Source of the DNA: Candidatus Saccharimonadota bacterium
Lineage (GTDB): Bacteria; Patescibacteriota; Saccharimonadia; Saccharimonadales; UBA4665
Direction: 5' to 3'
NCBI GenBank assembly: GCA_027346135.1
Contig: DAIESS010000001.1
Span: forward strand, 1 to 49,452
DNA length: 49,452 bases
Each line of letters begins with the position of its first letter. Within the stretch, counting starts at the first letter, position 1. The position numbers and the translations under genes were made by a program. Below, piece after piece: positions 9,316-18,918 of the stretch. The notes below the pieces were generated by a model, which searched no databases, was not told the DNA's origin, and saw only the letters and a program-made list of their open reading frames with translations.

Positions 9316-9425
9316 ATCCACAAAAACCTCTCTGTTTAGGTTGAGGCGCTACCAATAGCGTAGCTTACAAAAATCTAGGCGCTACGCGACAAGATCGAAT
9401 GCACGCCGTATGTGACCTTTCTGTT

Positions 9426-9677
9426 TTACATGCCACCGATGGTCGGCAAGCGGACGCCATCACTAAAACGAACCGGCATCCGGGTTGTCTCGTTCTCTTT
9501 TTCGAGCAAACTATGAGCCAATACGGCGGCACCGTGGTTTTCAACGGTTGCCTGCAGATAACTTAGGCTGCGATGACCCATCTCAGTCAGGCTAAACAAG
9601 GTAATGGCCGCCAGACCAATTGAGGCCATGCGGACTGGATGACTTCTTTTAGGCAGGTTGTGATTGTGTTTTTGCAT
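9426..9677 (-). CDS. Hypothetical small protein with a possible N-terminal membrane segment
   Basis: 83-aa ORF with basic N-terminus then 'MASIGLAAITLFSLTEM'; bounded by a downstream terminator. Confidence 0.5.
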   Translation of the reverse strand: MQKHNHNLPKRSHPVRMASIGLAAITLFSLTEMGHRSLSYLQATVENHGAAVLAHSLLEKENETTRMPVRFSDGVRLPTIGGM

Positions 9678-9717
9678 GTTTGTTTATTTTGTTACTTACA
9701 AAATAAACATTAGCAAA

Positions 9718-10752
9718 TTATTTCATTTTTGTCAATATTGTGGGTGTATATATAAGCTTGTTGATGGCTTCGGCCAGGGCTTCGACATCGTGTCGAATTA
9801 ATGAACGACTTGCCGCCAACTGGTCGTGCTGTCGACGATGCGCCGCGTAAGGCGCCAGAAACTCGCCGCCGATTGCCCTGTAGTGAGCTCGCCGCAAAGA
9901 TTTTTCGTCATAGCTCACCGGAAATTCTTCGTCTTTGGCATATTTAGCCATCAAGCCGGCTGGCGGCGTCGCCGTGTTGTACATAACCACATCAATTATC
10001 GGTCCACCGGCAAAGCGCTCTATTTCGGCAGCATGAGCCGCCACATCCATGCCGGTGGTTTGGCCCGGTTTGACTACCAGGTTACAAATATAAACAATCT
10101 TAGCTCTGGTTAATTGAAGTGCGGCCGGTACGCCATCGACCAACAACAGAGGGCCCAGTGAAGTATATATATCGCCCGGTGCAATGATTATGTAATCCGC
10201 CCGTTTGATCGCTTCGGCGGCCGCCGGGTTAATGACTGCGGCCGGCTCCAAATAAATAGTTGGCCGCCCATCGGCCGGGTCGAACTTCATCACATCGATA
10301 TGGTGCTCGCCGTGCGTCTGTCGCCCATCGGCGCTCTCGTGCACAAGGCGAACATTATCAAGCGTTATCGGCACAACCTGGCCCTGAATATTTAAAATCT
10401 TACTGGCCGTTTCAACCGCTTCAGCGAAACTACCACTCATCTTTTCCAAGGCCGTCAAAAATAAATTACCAAATGAGTGGCCCGATAAGCTGCCATTATC
10501 AAAACGATAGTCGAACAGTTCACGAATTTTTTCGGAGCGTGCCAGTGCCACCAAACATTGCCGCACATCGCCCGGCGGCAATACACCTAACTCGTCGCGC
10601 AAAACACCGCTTGAACCACCATCGTCGACCATATTAACCAGGGCTGTTATGTCCGGTGTTAGCAGTTTTAAAGATTTTAACAACGTAAAACTACCTGTTC
10701 CACCACCGATAACAACGACTCGTTTGTGCTTCTTGTGTACTCGCCGTGACAT
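9718..10752 (-). CDS. yvcK: YvcK/CofD-like (gluconeogenesis factor) protein
   Basis: 'VVVIGGGTGSFTLLKSLK', 'NMVDDGGSSGVLRDELGVLPPGDVRQCLVAL'. Confidence 0.93.
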   Translation of the reverse strand: MSRRVHKKHKRVVVIGGGTGSFTLLKSLKLLTPDITALVNMVDDGGSSGVLRDELGVLPPGDVRQCLVALARSEKIRELFDYRFDNGSLSGHSFGNLFLTALEKMSGSFAEAVETASKILNIQGQVVPITLDNVRLVHESADGRQTHGEHHIDVMKFDPADGRPTIYLEPAAVINPAAAEAIKRADYIIIAPGDIYTSLGPLLLVDGVPAALQLTRAKIVYICNLVVKPGQTTGMDVAAHAAEIERFAGGPIIDVVMYNTATPPAGLMAKYAKDEEFPVSYDEKSLRRAHYRAIGGEFLAPYAAHRRQHDQLAASRSLIRHDVEALAEAINKLIYTPTILTKMK

Positions 10753-10809
10753 GTAAATGTAAATTATACGTCGTCACGAGATAAAAATCAGTGAAAGCCG
10801 GTCGAAATA

Positions 10810-11622
10810 TTATGACATTTTGGCAGGGTCCCAGGTCACCCGACGCCCCACACTTAACTTATTGAGGCGATTCATCATTTCGGCACTCAGTTCAAAATCA
10901 AAAACCTCAATGTTGTCCTTGATATGTTGCGCGCTGGTTGACCGCGGCAACGGAATTGTGCCGTGCTGAATACTCCAACGCAATAAGACCTGAGCTTGGC
11001 TTCGACCAATCTCTTCAGCAATTGCATCCACTTCTGGGTGATCAATTCCCCCCCGAGCCAACGGGCTATAGGCCTCGACAACGATATTATGGTCATAGCA
11101 ATAGTTCAGTAACTTCTGCTGATCGGTGTAAATATACGGATGAAATTCAACCTGGTTAACCATTGGCGGGCGCAATTTAGCCTGCCGTATTTCTTCGAGA
11201 TGACGAATAGTAAAGTTAGAGACACCGATTGCCCCAATTAGACCCTCGTCGTACATTTCGTTCATGGCTCGCCAACTGTCGAGCCGGCGACTTGTGGCCG
11301 GCCAGTGGATGAGATAAAGGTCGACGTAGTCAAAGCCAAGTCTCTCCAAGGATTGTTCCAGGGCCTTGCGAGTTGATTCATAACCCTGATCATCATTCCA
11401 AAGTTTAGTCGTTACGAAGACCTCTTCGCGTGGGAGCCCGGATTGCATGACGGCCTCGCCTACCTGTTTTTCGTTACCGTAGAGTTTAGCCGTATCGATC
11501 AATCGATAGCCTGCTCGCAAAGCCGCTGTAACCGCCTCGACAGTATCGTGTGGCTTTATTTCCCAGGTACCGAAACCAATGGCCGGGATTTTTTGCCCGT
11601 TGGGCAAATCTATCATTTTCAT
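10810..11622 (-). CDS. Aldo/keto reductase
   Basis: 'GFGTWEI', 'YRLIDTAKLYGNEKQVGEA', 'YLIHWPA', 'IGVSNF'. Confidence 0.95.
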   Translation of the reverse strand: MKMIDLPNGQKIPAIGFGTWEIKPHDTVEAVTAALRAGYRLIDTAKLYGNEKQVGEAVMQSGLPREEVFVTTKLWNDDQGYESTRKALEQSLERLGFDYVDLYLIHWPATSRRLDSWRAMNEMYDEGLIGAIGVSNFTIRHLEEIRQAKLRPPMVNQVEFHPYIYTDQQKLLNYCYDHNIVVEAYSPLARGGIDHPEVDAIAEEIGRSQAQVLLRWSIQHGTIPLPRSTSAQHIKDNIEVFDFELSAEMMNRLNKLSVGRRVTWDPAKMS

Positions 11623-11713
11623 GAGCTTTGTCCCCTAGCATCCATTTATACCGACAAGCTGCTCACACGGCAGTGAAATTGCTCACCGGGTGACCATCAG
11701 AAGTAGTATATAT

Positions 11714-12352
11714 TCAGCTATTTATAAGGATTGGGTCGCCGTTGGTTAGGCTGACAAAATTAATGCCAGCCGCCTGAAAGATTTGCTCCAACCTATCGTA
11801 CATCTGCATGCGAGCCTCGTCGCTCCAGTGCCAATCATGTATCGGTAAGACATATTGCGGTTTCAACTTGAGTGCCAAATTTACGGCGTTACGAGTCGAG
11901 CCCCATGGCGCCTGAACCGGCAAGGCTAAAATCGCTTTCGTTTCTTCAAATGAATGGCTGTCACCTGGGTTAGTTAGCATGTCCAAATAATGTACTGGGC
12001 GTTGTTCCGGCGCTGCAAACAACGGCTCGCCGGCTTCATGAGGCGCATCAAAAAAGACGATTCCCTGGCGTGCTTCGCTGGACGCATTAATGCCAGCCTC
12101 GGCCAAAGATTGCACGACATCGGGCGGCGCCGTAATGCGTACACCGGGAAATTTGGCAACGAGCCTTTTAACTAAAGGCAACGAAAAATGGTCGGCATGG
12201 GAGTGCGTAATTACTATGTCGTCGAGCCACTTAAGAGTATCGACTTCGACTGCGTATTCACTGAATACGCCCGGGTCAAATAAGGTTGTCCTGTTGACCG
12301 GTTCTGGCATTTCAACCAATAGACATGAATGCACGAATTTAGTAATTTTCAT
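11714..12352 (-). CDS. MBL-fold metal-dependent hydrolase
   Basis: 'VITHSHADHFSLP' (HxHxDH) and 'PIHDWHW'. Confidence 0.85.
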   Translation of the reverse strand: MKITKFVHSCLLVEMPEPVNRTTLFDPGVFSEYAVEVDTLKWLDDIVITHSHADHFSLPLVKRLVAKFPGVRITAPPDVVQSLAEAGINASSEARQGIVFFDAPHEAGEPLFAAPEQRPVHYLDMLTNPGDSHSFEETKAILALPVQAPWGSTRNAVNLALKLKPQYVLPIHDWHWSDEARMQMYDRLEQIFQAAGINFVSLTNGDPILINS

Positions 12353-12418
12353 TTTTTCTCCTCTACCCTTAAATCGTACACGATTAAAGCCAAGACCAAT
12401 GCGAAATTTTATACTGCC

Positions 12419-12979
12419 TTAGACATCTAGGGCGCGTCGCTTAACCGCATGCGTCATGACTTCATACAAACGTACGCAGTCATCCGCATTTACCGGGCGT
12501 TCATTGGCCAACTGCAAATAATTAACCACTTGATACGGCTCGTTTTCTTCATCGAAACGGATATCATCATTGCCGTGTTTAATGTAGACTTCTCTTCGGG
12601 CATCAAGCATGTGGTTGTTAACACATTCAAAGATGAACCTCTCACGTTTAGCGCTGTATCGCTTTCCCATGTCGTAGTCACGGATAGCTACATGAAGTTG
12701 CCAACTATTAGTTACGGTCTGGCTACCCATTACAATGTTGATGTAGCGATCGCGCGCATTCTCTTCCGTGTCAACAAATGAGGGCAGTATAAAGCCGAAG
12801 GTCACCCGACTATTTCGTAAACCAAGCTCCTTTTTGACGTTCTTGGCCGCATCAAGTAATTCCATCGATGCGATTTGGCGCAGCGGCTCAACATGATCGA
12901 CGCCGACTTGAGCATGGCCATACTCTAGTGTCTTGCCAACAATTTTATAACCTTCAATATTCCTAATCATAACCAACAA
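12419..12979 (-). CDS. Hypothetical protein
   Basis: 186-aa ORF with protein-like composition; no family recognised. Confidence 0.6.
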   Translation of the reverse strand: MLVMIRNIEGYKIVGKTLEYGHAQVGVDHVEPLRQIASMELLDAAKNVKKELGLRNSRVTFGFILPSFVDTEENARDRYINIVMGSQTVTNSWQLHVAIRDYDMGKRYSAKRERFIFECVNNHMLDARREVYIKHGNDDIRFDEENEPYQVVNYLQLANERPVNADDCVRLYEVMTHAVKRRALDV

Positions 12980-13048
12980 CCACTGCTCTTCGAGCCGTTA
13001 TTTGTTAGTGAATATAGTCCGGTTTATAAGATATGTAAAGTCTTTGAA

Positions 13049-14083
13049 CTACTTAAGGACTTCTTTGAGCAGCATTTCTTCTTCGTCTTCTGGCTTCAGA
13101 AGGCGTTTTTTGATGATCTCGTAGCGCTCCCCCGTCAATGGCGATTCGATATAATCGTCGTTTAGAAGGTTCACAAATTTGGTCATGTCTTTATCGTCCA
13201 TAATGATTATGGCACCACTGTCGTCGGTCATGAGTTCCACACCCATATCCTCAGCGTGACTAAGCAAATCGTCTTGTTTAACTTTGCCAACTTCGAGTTT
13301 TTGCAACTTTTTAATAGTCGACTTTTTGTTCTTAACCATGCTTTGCATGTCGAGTCCTTCGTCGAAACTAAGACTATAGTTAGCTTCAATTTCGGCAACT
13401 TTTTGGCGGGCGATGCTGGCTTCTTTAGCATCATAACCAAACAGGGCCTTGAGTTTTGCCTGATTAAACACGTAGAGATCTTGATCGAGCAACAGTAGTT
13501 GGTTATCAGCCGGAATACGGACGGCGGCATCCGCGTCGAACGGTACGAATTTACCACTGCGTAACATCCAGCCGACTTTACCGCGCATAATTTGTGACTG
13601 CGGCAAAACTTTAAAAACATAAGCTGGTTTGTTTAGGCCGGCGTGCGTAATTCGCGCCATGATGCCTTTTATGCGTTTGAAGTCGTGCTCTTCCTCAACA
13701 AATAATTCGATCTCATGTTCCTGGGTTTTAACCCAGCTTAAGACTTCCTTAGCTTTATCGACATTTTCAAGTAAGGTTCGTTGCAGAACATTATCCTCAG
13801 CTTCGGCCTCTTCGAACGAACGTACTTGCAAGCCCATGCCAGCACCTTCCAAAACAGCTTCCAAGATTTCGTCGATGAACAGCGGTTCGAGCTGTTTGCC
13901 GAGCGCCTCGGCCATAGCCGTACGATAGACGACATAGTTTTTATTAATCAAGAACAATTCAATTTTTAATTCGTCTTTGAATTGGACCAGGTTGTTGGCC
14001 CAGGCAAAGATGTCAGTTTCTTGATAGTCGGATTTTTCGGCCACAGCCGCAGCGGCATCTTTTTGTTTATCGGTGTTTTCCAT
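13049..14083 (-). CDS. DUF4868 / KwaB-like protein
   Basis: Pattern reminiscent of DUF4868: 'AYVFKVLP...GWMLRSGKFVPF', 'NQLLLLDQDLYVFNQAKLKALFGYDAKEASIARQKVAEIE', C-terminal 'LNDDYIESPLTGERYEI'. Recognised from memory, no search. Confidence 0.6.
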   Translation of the reverse strand: MENTDKQKDAAAAVAEKSDYQETDIFAWANNLVQFKDELKIELFLINKNYVVYRTAMAEALGKQLEPLFIDEILEAVLEGAGMGLQVRSFEEAEAEDNVLQRTLLENVDKAKEVLSWVKTQEHEIELFVEEEHDFKRIKGIMARITHAGLNKPAYVFKVLPQSQIMRGKVGWMLRSGKFVPFDADAAVRIPADNQLLLLDQDLYVFNQAKLKALFGYDAKEASIARQKVAEIEANYSLSFDEGLDMQSMVKNKKSTIKKLQKLEVGKVKQDDLLSHAEDMGVELMTDDSGAIIIMDDKDMTKFVNLLNDDYIESPLTGERYEIIKKRLLKPEDEEEMLLKEVLK

Positions 14084-14130
14084 ACTGTTGCCTATTCTAG
14101 CGAATGGCGGTCGATAAATCTGCTGTAAAA

Positions 14131-15657
14131 TTAGCTTTTGACGCGCTGGTGAGCGTTAATGACATCTAGAATATCCTGGCCGTATTTTTCGATCTTAGCC
14201 GGACCCATGCCCTTGATGCCCCTAAAGGCCTGTAAGTTTTGCGGCGGCTTGGCCGCCACCTCTTCCAACACCGAGTTGTGAGCAATAATATAAGCCGGCA
14301 CGCTGTCAGCATCGGCTCGCTGCAAACGCCAATCTTTTAGTTTGTACAGAAGTTCTTCGTCAATTTCAGGAACGGCCGTCTTGTCCTTTGTCTCGTCGTA
14401 ATCTTCCGTCATGTCGGCCAGAGCGGCGGAAGCATTTCGCAGGTTAACATCAAATTCAAAAATATATGGGTGCATGATTAACGCCATTTGGTTGATGCCC
14501 TTCAGGAACACGCCGTCCATGCTGCGCACCCGGCTTAGTGCTACATAGCCCATGCCGGGTGTGAATGAGCGGCTTAGGTCGATCTCGGCCGCATCAAGAC
14601 TCATGCCTTGGCTTTTGTGGATTGTAATTGCCCAGGCCAAACGTAGGGGCAACTGCGTAACCTCGGCCCGTTTGCGCCCATCCTCTTCTAGCGCCCAACT
14701 ATAACTTTCGACGCGAATCTCACGACCATTCTTAAGTTCAACGATCGGGTCGTCGCCGTCGAAGTCTACCACCGTACCACGCGTACCGTTCACATAACCG
14801 GCCCCAAAATTATTCGCTACAAACATCACTTCGGCGCCAATTTTCAGTTCAAGCTTAGCCGGCGCTAAAACACTCTTAATCAATTGCTCGACCTTAGCTG
14901 CGACACCCGACTTCTGCATGGTATAGACTTTGGCATCACGCTCAATCGCTTTGAGGTGATGTTGATTGATCGTTTCGACATCGACATTATGCGAGTATAG
15001 CCGCGTAACGGCGTGGCCATTTTGGACTGGCTGGCGCTGCAATCGTTCTTGCAGCATGGCCTCGTGCAGCTCGTTGACGTCACCGCGGCGCATAGCCTCG
15101 AGCAAATCCAATAAACCGTCGCCAACCTGGCGGTGCTGTTCGGTTAGGTAACAAATCTCCGGATTAAGCTCCTGCCAGGCGTGCGACATATGAACGAAAT
15201 CGAGCGCTTCACCGCCCCGAGAAATCGGCGGTAGCTGGAACAAGTCGCCAACCAATATAACCTGCAGGCCACCAAACGGTTCGTCGTTTTCACGCAATAA
15301 TTTGCAAACTTCGTTAACCATATCCAGCCGGCGGCCATGCAGCATCGACACTTCGTCGATTACCAAGACATCTGTCGCATTATAACGTTTGACCAGTTTA
15401 TCCATACCTTTCAAACGGGTACGGTCCCACTCACTCAAACTCTCGCGTATACCAAGTCCCGACCATGAATGAATCGTTGTTCCACCGATATGAGTCGCCG
15501 CGATACCCGTACTGGCCGTTACCGCCACCGTCTTGCCGGCACGCGTCGCCCGGCGAATAAATTCATTCAGAACATATGTTTTACCGGCACCAGGCGCGCC
15601 GGTTAGAAAAACCGACCGTCCCTCGAGCATAATCTTTAATGCCTGTAACTGCCTCAT
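14131..15657 (-). CDS. PIF1-like SF1 helicase with C-terminal HRDC domain
   Basis: Walker A 'LTGAPGAGKTYVLNEF', 'VIDEVSMLHGRRLDMV', 'VGDLFQLPPIS', 'AITIHKSQGMSLDAAEIDL'; C-term 'LQAFRGIKGMGPAKIEKYGQDILDVI' HRDC-like. Confidence 0.92.
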   Translation of the reverse strand: MRQLQALKIMLEGRSVFLTGAPGAGKTYVLNEFIRRATRAGKTVAVTASTGIAATHIGGTTIHSWSGLGIRESLSEWDRTRLKGMDKLVKRYNATDVLVIDEVSMLHGRRLDMVNEVCKLLRENDEPFGGLQVILVGDLFQLPPISRGGEALDFVHMSHAWQELNPEICYLTEQHRQVGDGLLDLLEAMRRGDVNELHEAMLQERLQRQPVQNGHAVTRLYSHNVDVETINQHHLKAIERDAKVYTMQKSGVAAKVEQLIKSVLAPAKLELKIGAEVMFVANNFGAGYVNGTRGTVVDFDGDDPIVELKNGREIRVESYSWALEEDGRKRAEVTQLPLRLAWAITIHKSQGMSLDAAEIDLSRSFTPGMGYVALSRVRSMDGVFLKGINQMALIMHPYIFEFDVNLRNASAALADMTEDYDETKDKTAVPEIDEELLYKLKDWRLQRADADSVPAYIIAHNSVLEEVAAKPPQNLQAFRGIKGMGPAKIEKYGQDILDVINAHQRVKS

Positions 15658-15710
15658 GTAGTTACTATTTTATACCACCCGCTACGCTACGAACCCACAA
15701 AGCTGTTGTG

Positions 15711-16148
15711 TTATGAACGTGCCGCGTCCAAGTGTTGGCGACGAGCCTCATTAGCCCATTGGTCGGCCAACTCGTTGCCTTCTTCACCGACATGTCCACG
15801 CACCCAAACAAGTGTTGCCTGACTAGCGCGGAACAGCGGGCAAACCTCACGGACAATATCGAGATTTTTTATTTCACCGCCCTTCTTTTTCCAGCCAGCT
15901 TTTTCCCAGGTAATCGACCATTTGGTAATAACATTTATCCAAAATTCGCTATCGGTGTAGATCGTGCAAGGTTCGCCAGCAGCATGTTTGAGGGCCGCCA
16001 TAATTGCAAAGCCTTCCATGCGGATGTTTGTCGTCTCGCCGCCTTATGGTTCGCTGCCCAGAACAACTGGCTGGTTTTCGTGTATGACTGCAAAGCCGCC
16101 TGGTCCTGGATTTGGACTGGCGCTGCCATCAGTATAATAAACTCTCAA
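15711..16148 (-). pseudogene. rnhA: RNase HI interrupted by an in-frame TAA (codon 35, plus-strand 16044-16046)
   Basis: In one frame from TTG at 16148: MRVYYTDGSASPNPGPGGFAVIHENQPVVLGSEP*GGETTNIRMEGFAIMAALKHAAGEPCTIYTDSEF...VWVRGHVGEEGNELADQWANEA. The ORF track shows only the part after the stop. Confidence 0.85.
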
Positions 16149-16864
16149 GCCTCAATCTCCACTGCGGCCTGATGAGCTTGAGCTACTTGCGCACATTTAG
16201 CCACAAATGCGCTATACAATCCGGCCGAGGTGGCATCCGATTCGGCATGCCATTGGACGCCACAGTGACCATGGCCGGCAATCGCTTCGATAACGCCATC
16301 GGGCGCCGTCGCAATTACCCGCATACCTGGAGCAACATCATGAATTGCCTGATGATGTCGTGACGCAACCGTGGCAACACCTCCTTTTTTAAAGCCCAAA
16401 AAATCATCCAAAAAAGTGATAGTATGCTCAACCTGATGTTCTTTACTACCATGATCCTGGGTCGTACCAAGTTCTTCATAGATATCCTGGTATAGCGTGC
16501 CGCCATAATGTACGTTCAATAGCTGCGAACCATAGCAAACTCCGAAGATTGGTATACCCTTTTTGTCGCATTCGTTTATTACCTGGCGCTCCCAGTGAGT
16601 ACGCTCCACTGGCTCAAGCTTTTGGGCAAAAGTTATCTCGCTGCCATATTCGCCCGGGTTGATATCTTCACCCCCACTAATAACCAGCCCATCGCACAAT
16701 CGAACAGCTGTCACCGGGTCAATACTTAAGTCTAAGAATATTGGCTCACCGCCGGCTAATTTTACGGCATCACCGTATTCGCGCCGAATATAACTATAAT
16801 TAACGCCTTTATTAATAAGTTCGCCTTTGTCGTAACACAAGGTTATGCCGATTATTGGTTTCAT
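16145..16864 (-). CDS. Class I glutamine amidotransferase-like peptidase C26 (gamma-glutamyl-GABA hydrolase-like)
   Basis: 'GLVISGGEDINPGEYG', 'IPIFGVCYGSQLLNVHYGGTLYQDI', 'GVQWHAE'. Confidence 0.92.
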   Translation of the reverse strand: MKPIIGITLCYDKGELINKGVNYSYIRREYGDAVKLAGGEPIFLDLSIDPVTAVRLCDGLVISGGEDINPGEYGSEITFAQKLEPVERTHWERQVINECDKKGIPIFGVCYGSQLLNVHYGGTLYQDIYEELGTTQDHGSKEHQVEHTITFLDDFLGFKKGGVATVASRHHQAIHDVAPGMRVIATAPDGVIEAIAGHGHCGVQWHAESDATSAGLYSAFVAKCAQVAQAHQAAVEIEA

Positions 16865-16921
16865 ATGCTGCCCGCTTATGTTTATTCTCCAAGTATGGCG
16901 CTTACGGGCGCTTACGGCAAG

Positions 16922-17512
16922 TTAACGTTCGTTTTGGTTTGATGGCTTTTTGAAGAAGCGGCGTCGTTTAAGGTCACGATAAGCTAGCTGTTTACGGTAA
17001 TGATCGAGCCTTACAATGTATTCTTCATATTTGTTATACAGCTGAGAATAGTGGCCGCTCGGCGTTAGCAAATGCTTTAAGCGCCCCTTGCCTTCCAGGT
17101 ATTCAACAAGTGAATAAAAATCACCGTCGCCCGAGACAATGATGGCTTGTTGGTAGTTCGGCAACTCCTTCATCACCCATAAAACTAATTCGGCATCGAC
17201 ATTGCCCTTGATTGGTTTCTCGTCCTCTTTCTTTTCGCCCTCGACCACTTCAGGGCGAGGTCGTGTCATGTCGAAAGTCGGCTTTAATACGACCATGTAA
17301 CCGGCATCGTGCATCTGTTCATAAAGACTTTCGTTTTCGGGTATGTAACCGATAAACATAAAAGCCTTGGTGACACCATATTCATCGGCCAAAAATTTAC
17401 GGAACTTGGCCCAGTTCATTTTCCAGCCGAATTTTTGGGTACCGACATTCAGGTTCTGGCTATCGATAAAAGCGTACACCACCGGTTGTTTCGGCTGAGA
17501 TTGTTTCTTCAT
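16922..17512 (-). CDS. NYN (LabA/DUF88-like PIN-fold) domain protein
   Basis: 'VYAFIDSQNLNVG', 'KGNVDAELVLWVMKEL', 'AIIVSGDGDFYSLVEYL'. Confidence 0.9.
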   Translation of the reverse strand: MKKQSQPKQPVVYAFIDSQNLNVGTQKFGWKMNWAKFRKFLADEYGVTKAFMFIGYIPENESLYEQMHDAGYMVVLKPTFDMTRPRPEVVEGEKKEDEKPIKGNVDAELVLWVMKELPNYQQAIIVSGDGDFYSLVEYLEGKGRLKHLLTPSGHYSQLYNKYEEYIVRLDHYRKQLAYRDLKRRRFFKKPSNQNER

Positions 17513-17556
17513 ATAACTAGTTTAACATTTACCGCCACAGCTGTAGGTCATCTGTG

Positions 17557-17982
17557 CTATTTTACTGGTTTATTGTTATTTACGACGACTAGATGGACCG
17601 GTATATTTTTTGCAACTGCTTTTGCAAAACACTTTTGAATATCTGACAGGTTAATCTCCGCGGCATTGGCTTGTCTTAAGTAGATAACATCCCCTCCGTC
17701 ATTAGGTGAAGTATCAATTTGCACCACGCCCGCACCGGTGCCGCCCAAGCATTCAGTCGATGCCGTGCCTAGCTCGATCGAGTTGTTACGCACACCACCA
17801 TCCTGCTCAAAGCTATAACCAGTAAGTTTATCGACATCGCTTGTAATACCATTCCAGACATCTGTTAGAGGCTGCATTTCGCCGTTCAATTTGTAAGCGC
17901 CGAAGACGATGGCCCCCACCATACCTGCGGCCATAATCGATCGCAGAAAACTTGGTCGTTCAATATATTGCGTCTCTTGCAT
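17557..17982 (-). CDS. Hypothetical single-TM protein
   Basis: 141-aa ORF, TM 'SIMAAGMVGAIVFGAYKL'. Confidence 0.55.
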   Translation of the reverse strand: MQETQYIERPSFLRSIMAAGMVGAIVFGAYKLNGEMQPLTDVWNGITSDVDKLTGYSFEQDGGVRNNSIELGTASTECLGGTGAGVVQIDTSPNDGGDVIYLRQANAAEINLSDIQKCFAKAVAKNIPVHLVVVNNNKPVK

Positions 17983-18112
17983 AAGCTAAATGTAGCCCAC
18001 ATACATTTAGCAAGCTGTAAGAATTCCGGTTTACTTTATCAACTTATCTATTTCAAACCTTAGGAAATTGTTTTCCTTTGTATCGTCCTCAATCATCAGT
18101 TAATATACACAT

Positions 18113-18865
18113 ATGTACGAGGTTAAGCGGGTCGAGGCACAAAGTTTGCATTCTGAGATGAAGACGTTTGCCTTCGATAGCAGTCCTGACTTCCGCCACG
18201 GCCTACAATCGGGCTATAGCGTCAAAAAAACTTTCTTTTCTACCCCAATCCTCCGGTCAATAACACCCGACGCGAATGTTGTGCGGGATCGTTCCGAAAT
18301 AACCTTAGGCTTCTCTATGTACGACACGCCGCGCCAACGTCGCAAACGGGCTTTTTCGTACTATATATCGGCTACTGTCTTAAACACACTACATGTGCTA
18401 AGTGACGAAAAACGACAGCTTATATCACCTAAGAAATTATTAAAATATGACAACCTCGAAGAAATCGATGAAGGCGCTCTAACTTAAGAATATCTCGTGC
18501 AATTCGGTACGTCCGATGCGGAGCTGCGCGAAATGGACACCCGGCAAGGTTATCGTCTCCGCTACCAAGGCCGAAAACTCTACGGTAATTATAGCGAGAA
18601 TATCTTGTACAATTTTTCAGGCGAAGAGATCAAAGTCCCGGCCATCGAGTCAGACGACAACTCACACAGTTTGTTCGTACCTGATCATATTGAGTACGAT
18701 CGCCTGCCAGAAGTCGACGAATGCGCTGCCAGTTTTGGTTTCTGGGACATAGTAAAAGACATCCAAGAAGAGTTCGAACAAGGTGTCACCTACCGTTCCG
18801 CGGCCAATCAAATACGCGATATTATCCATGCCCTGCGCTACGGCTATCGTGGACCAATTGGATAA
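18113..18865 (+). pseudogene. ~250-codon ORF split by one in-frame TAA (18485-18487)
   Basis: Track ORFs 18113-18487 and 18497-18865 are in the same frame; the join reads '...IDEGALT*EYLVQFGTSDAELREMDTRQ...'. Promoter-like TTGTAT-N17-TAATAT upstream. Confidence 0.6.
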
Positions 18866-18918
18866 CACACAATTCTACCCCCCAACACCAACAAATATAA
18901 ACCATGCTAAAATTAGAT

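Noticed and set aside
9312-9324. Perfect DnaA box TTATCCACA (9314-9322) near mraZ
   Set aside because: Single copy with no dnaA/dnaN neighbourhood; it overlaps the terminator arm, so chance is likely.
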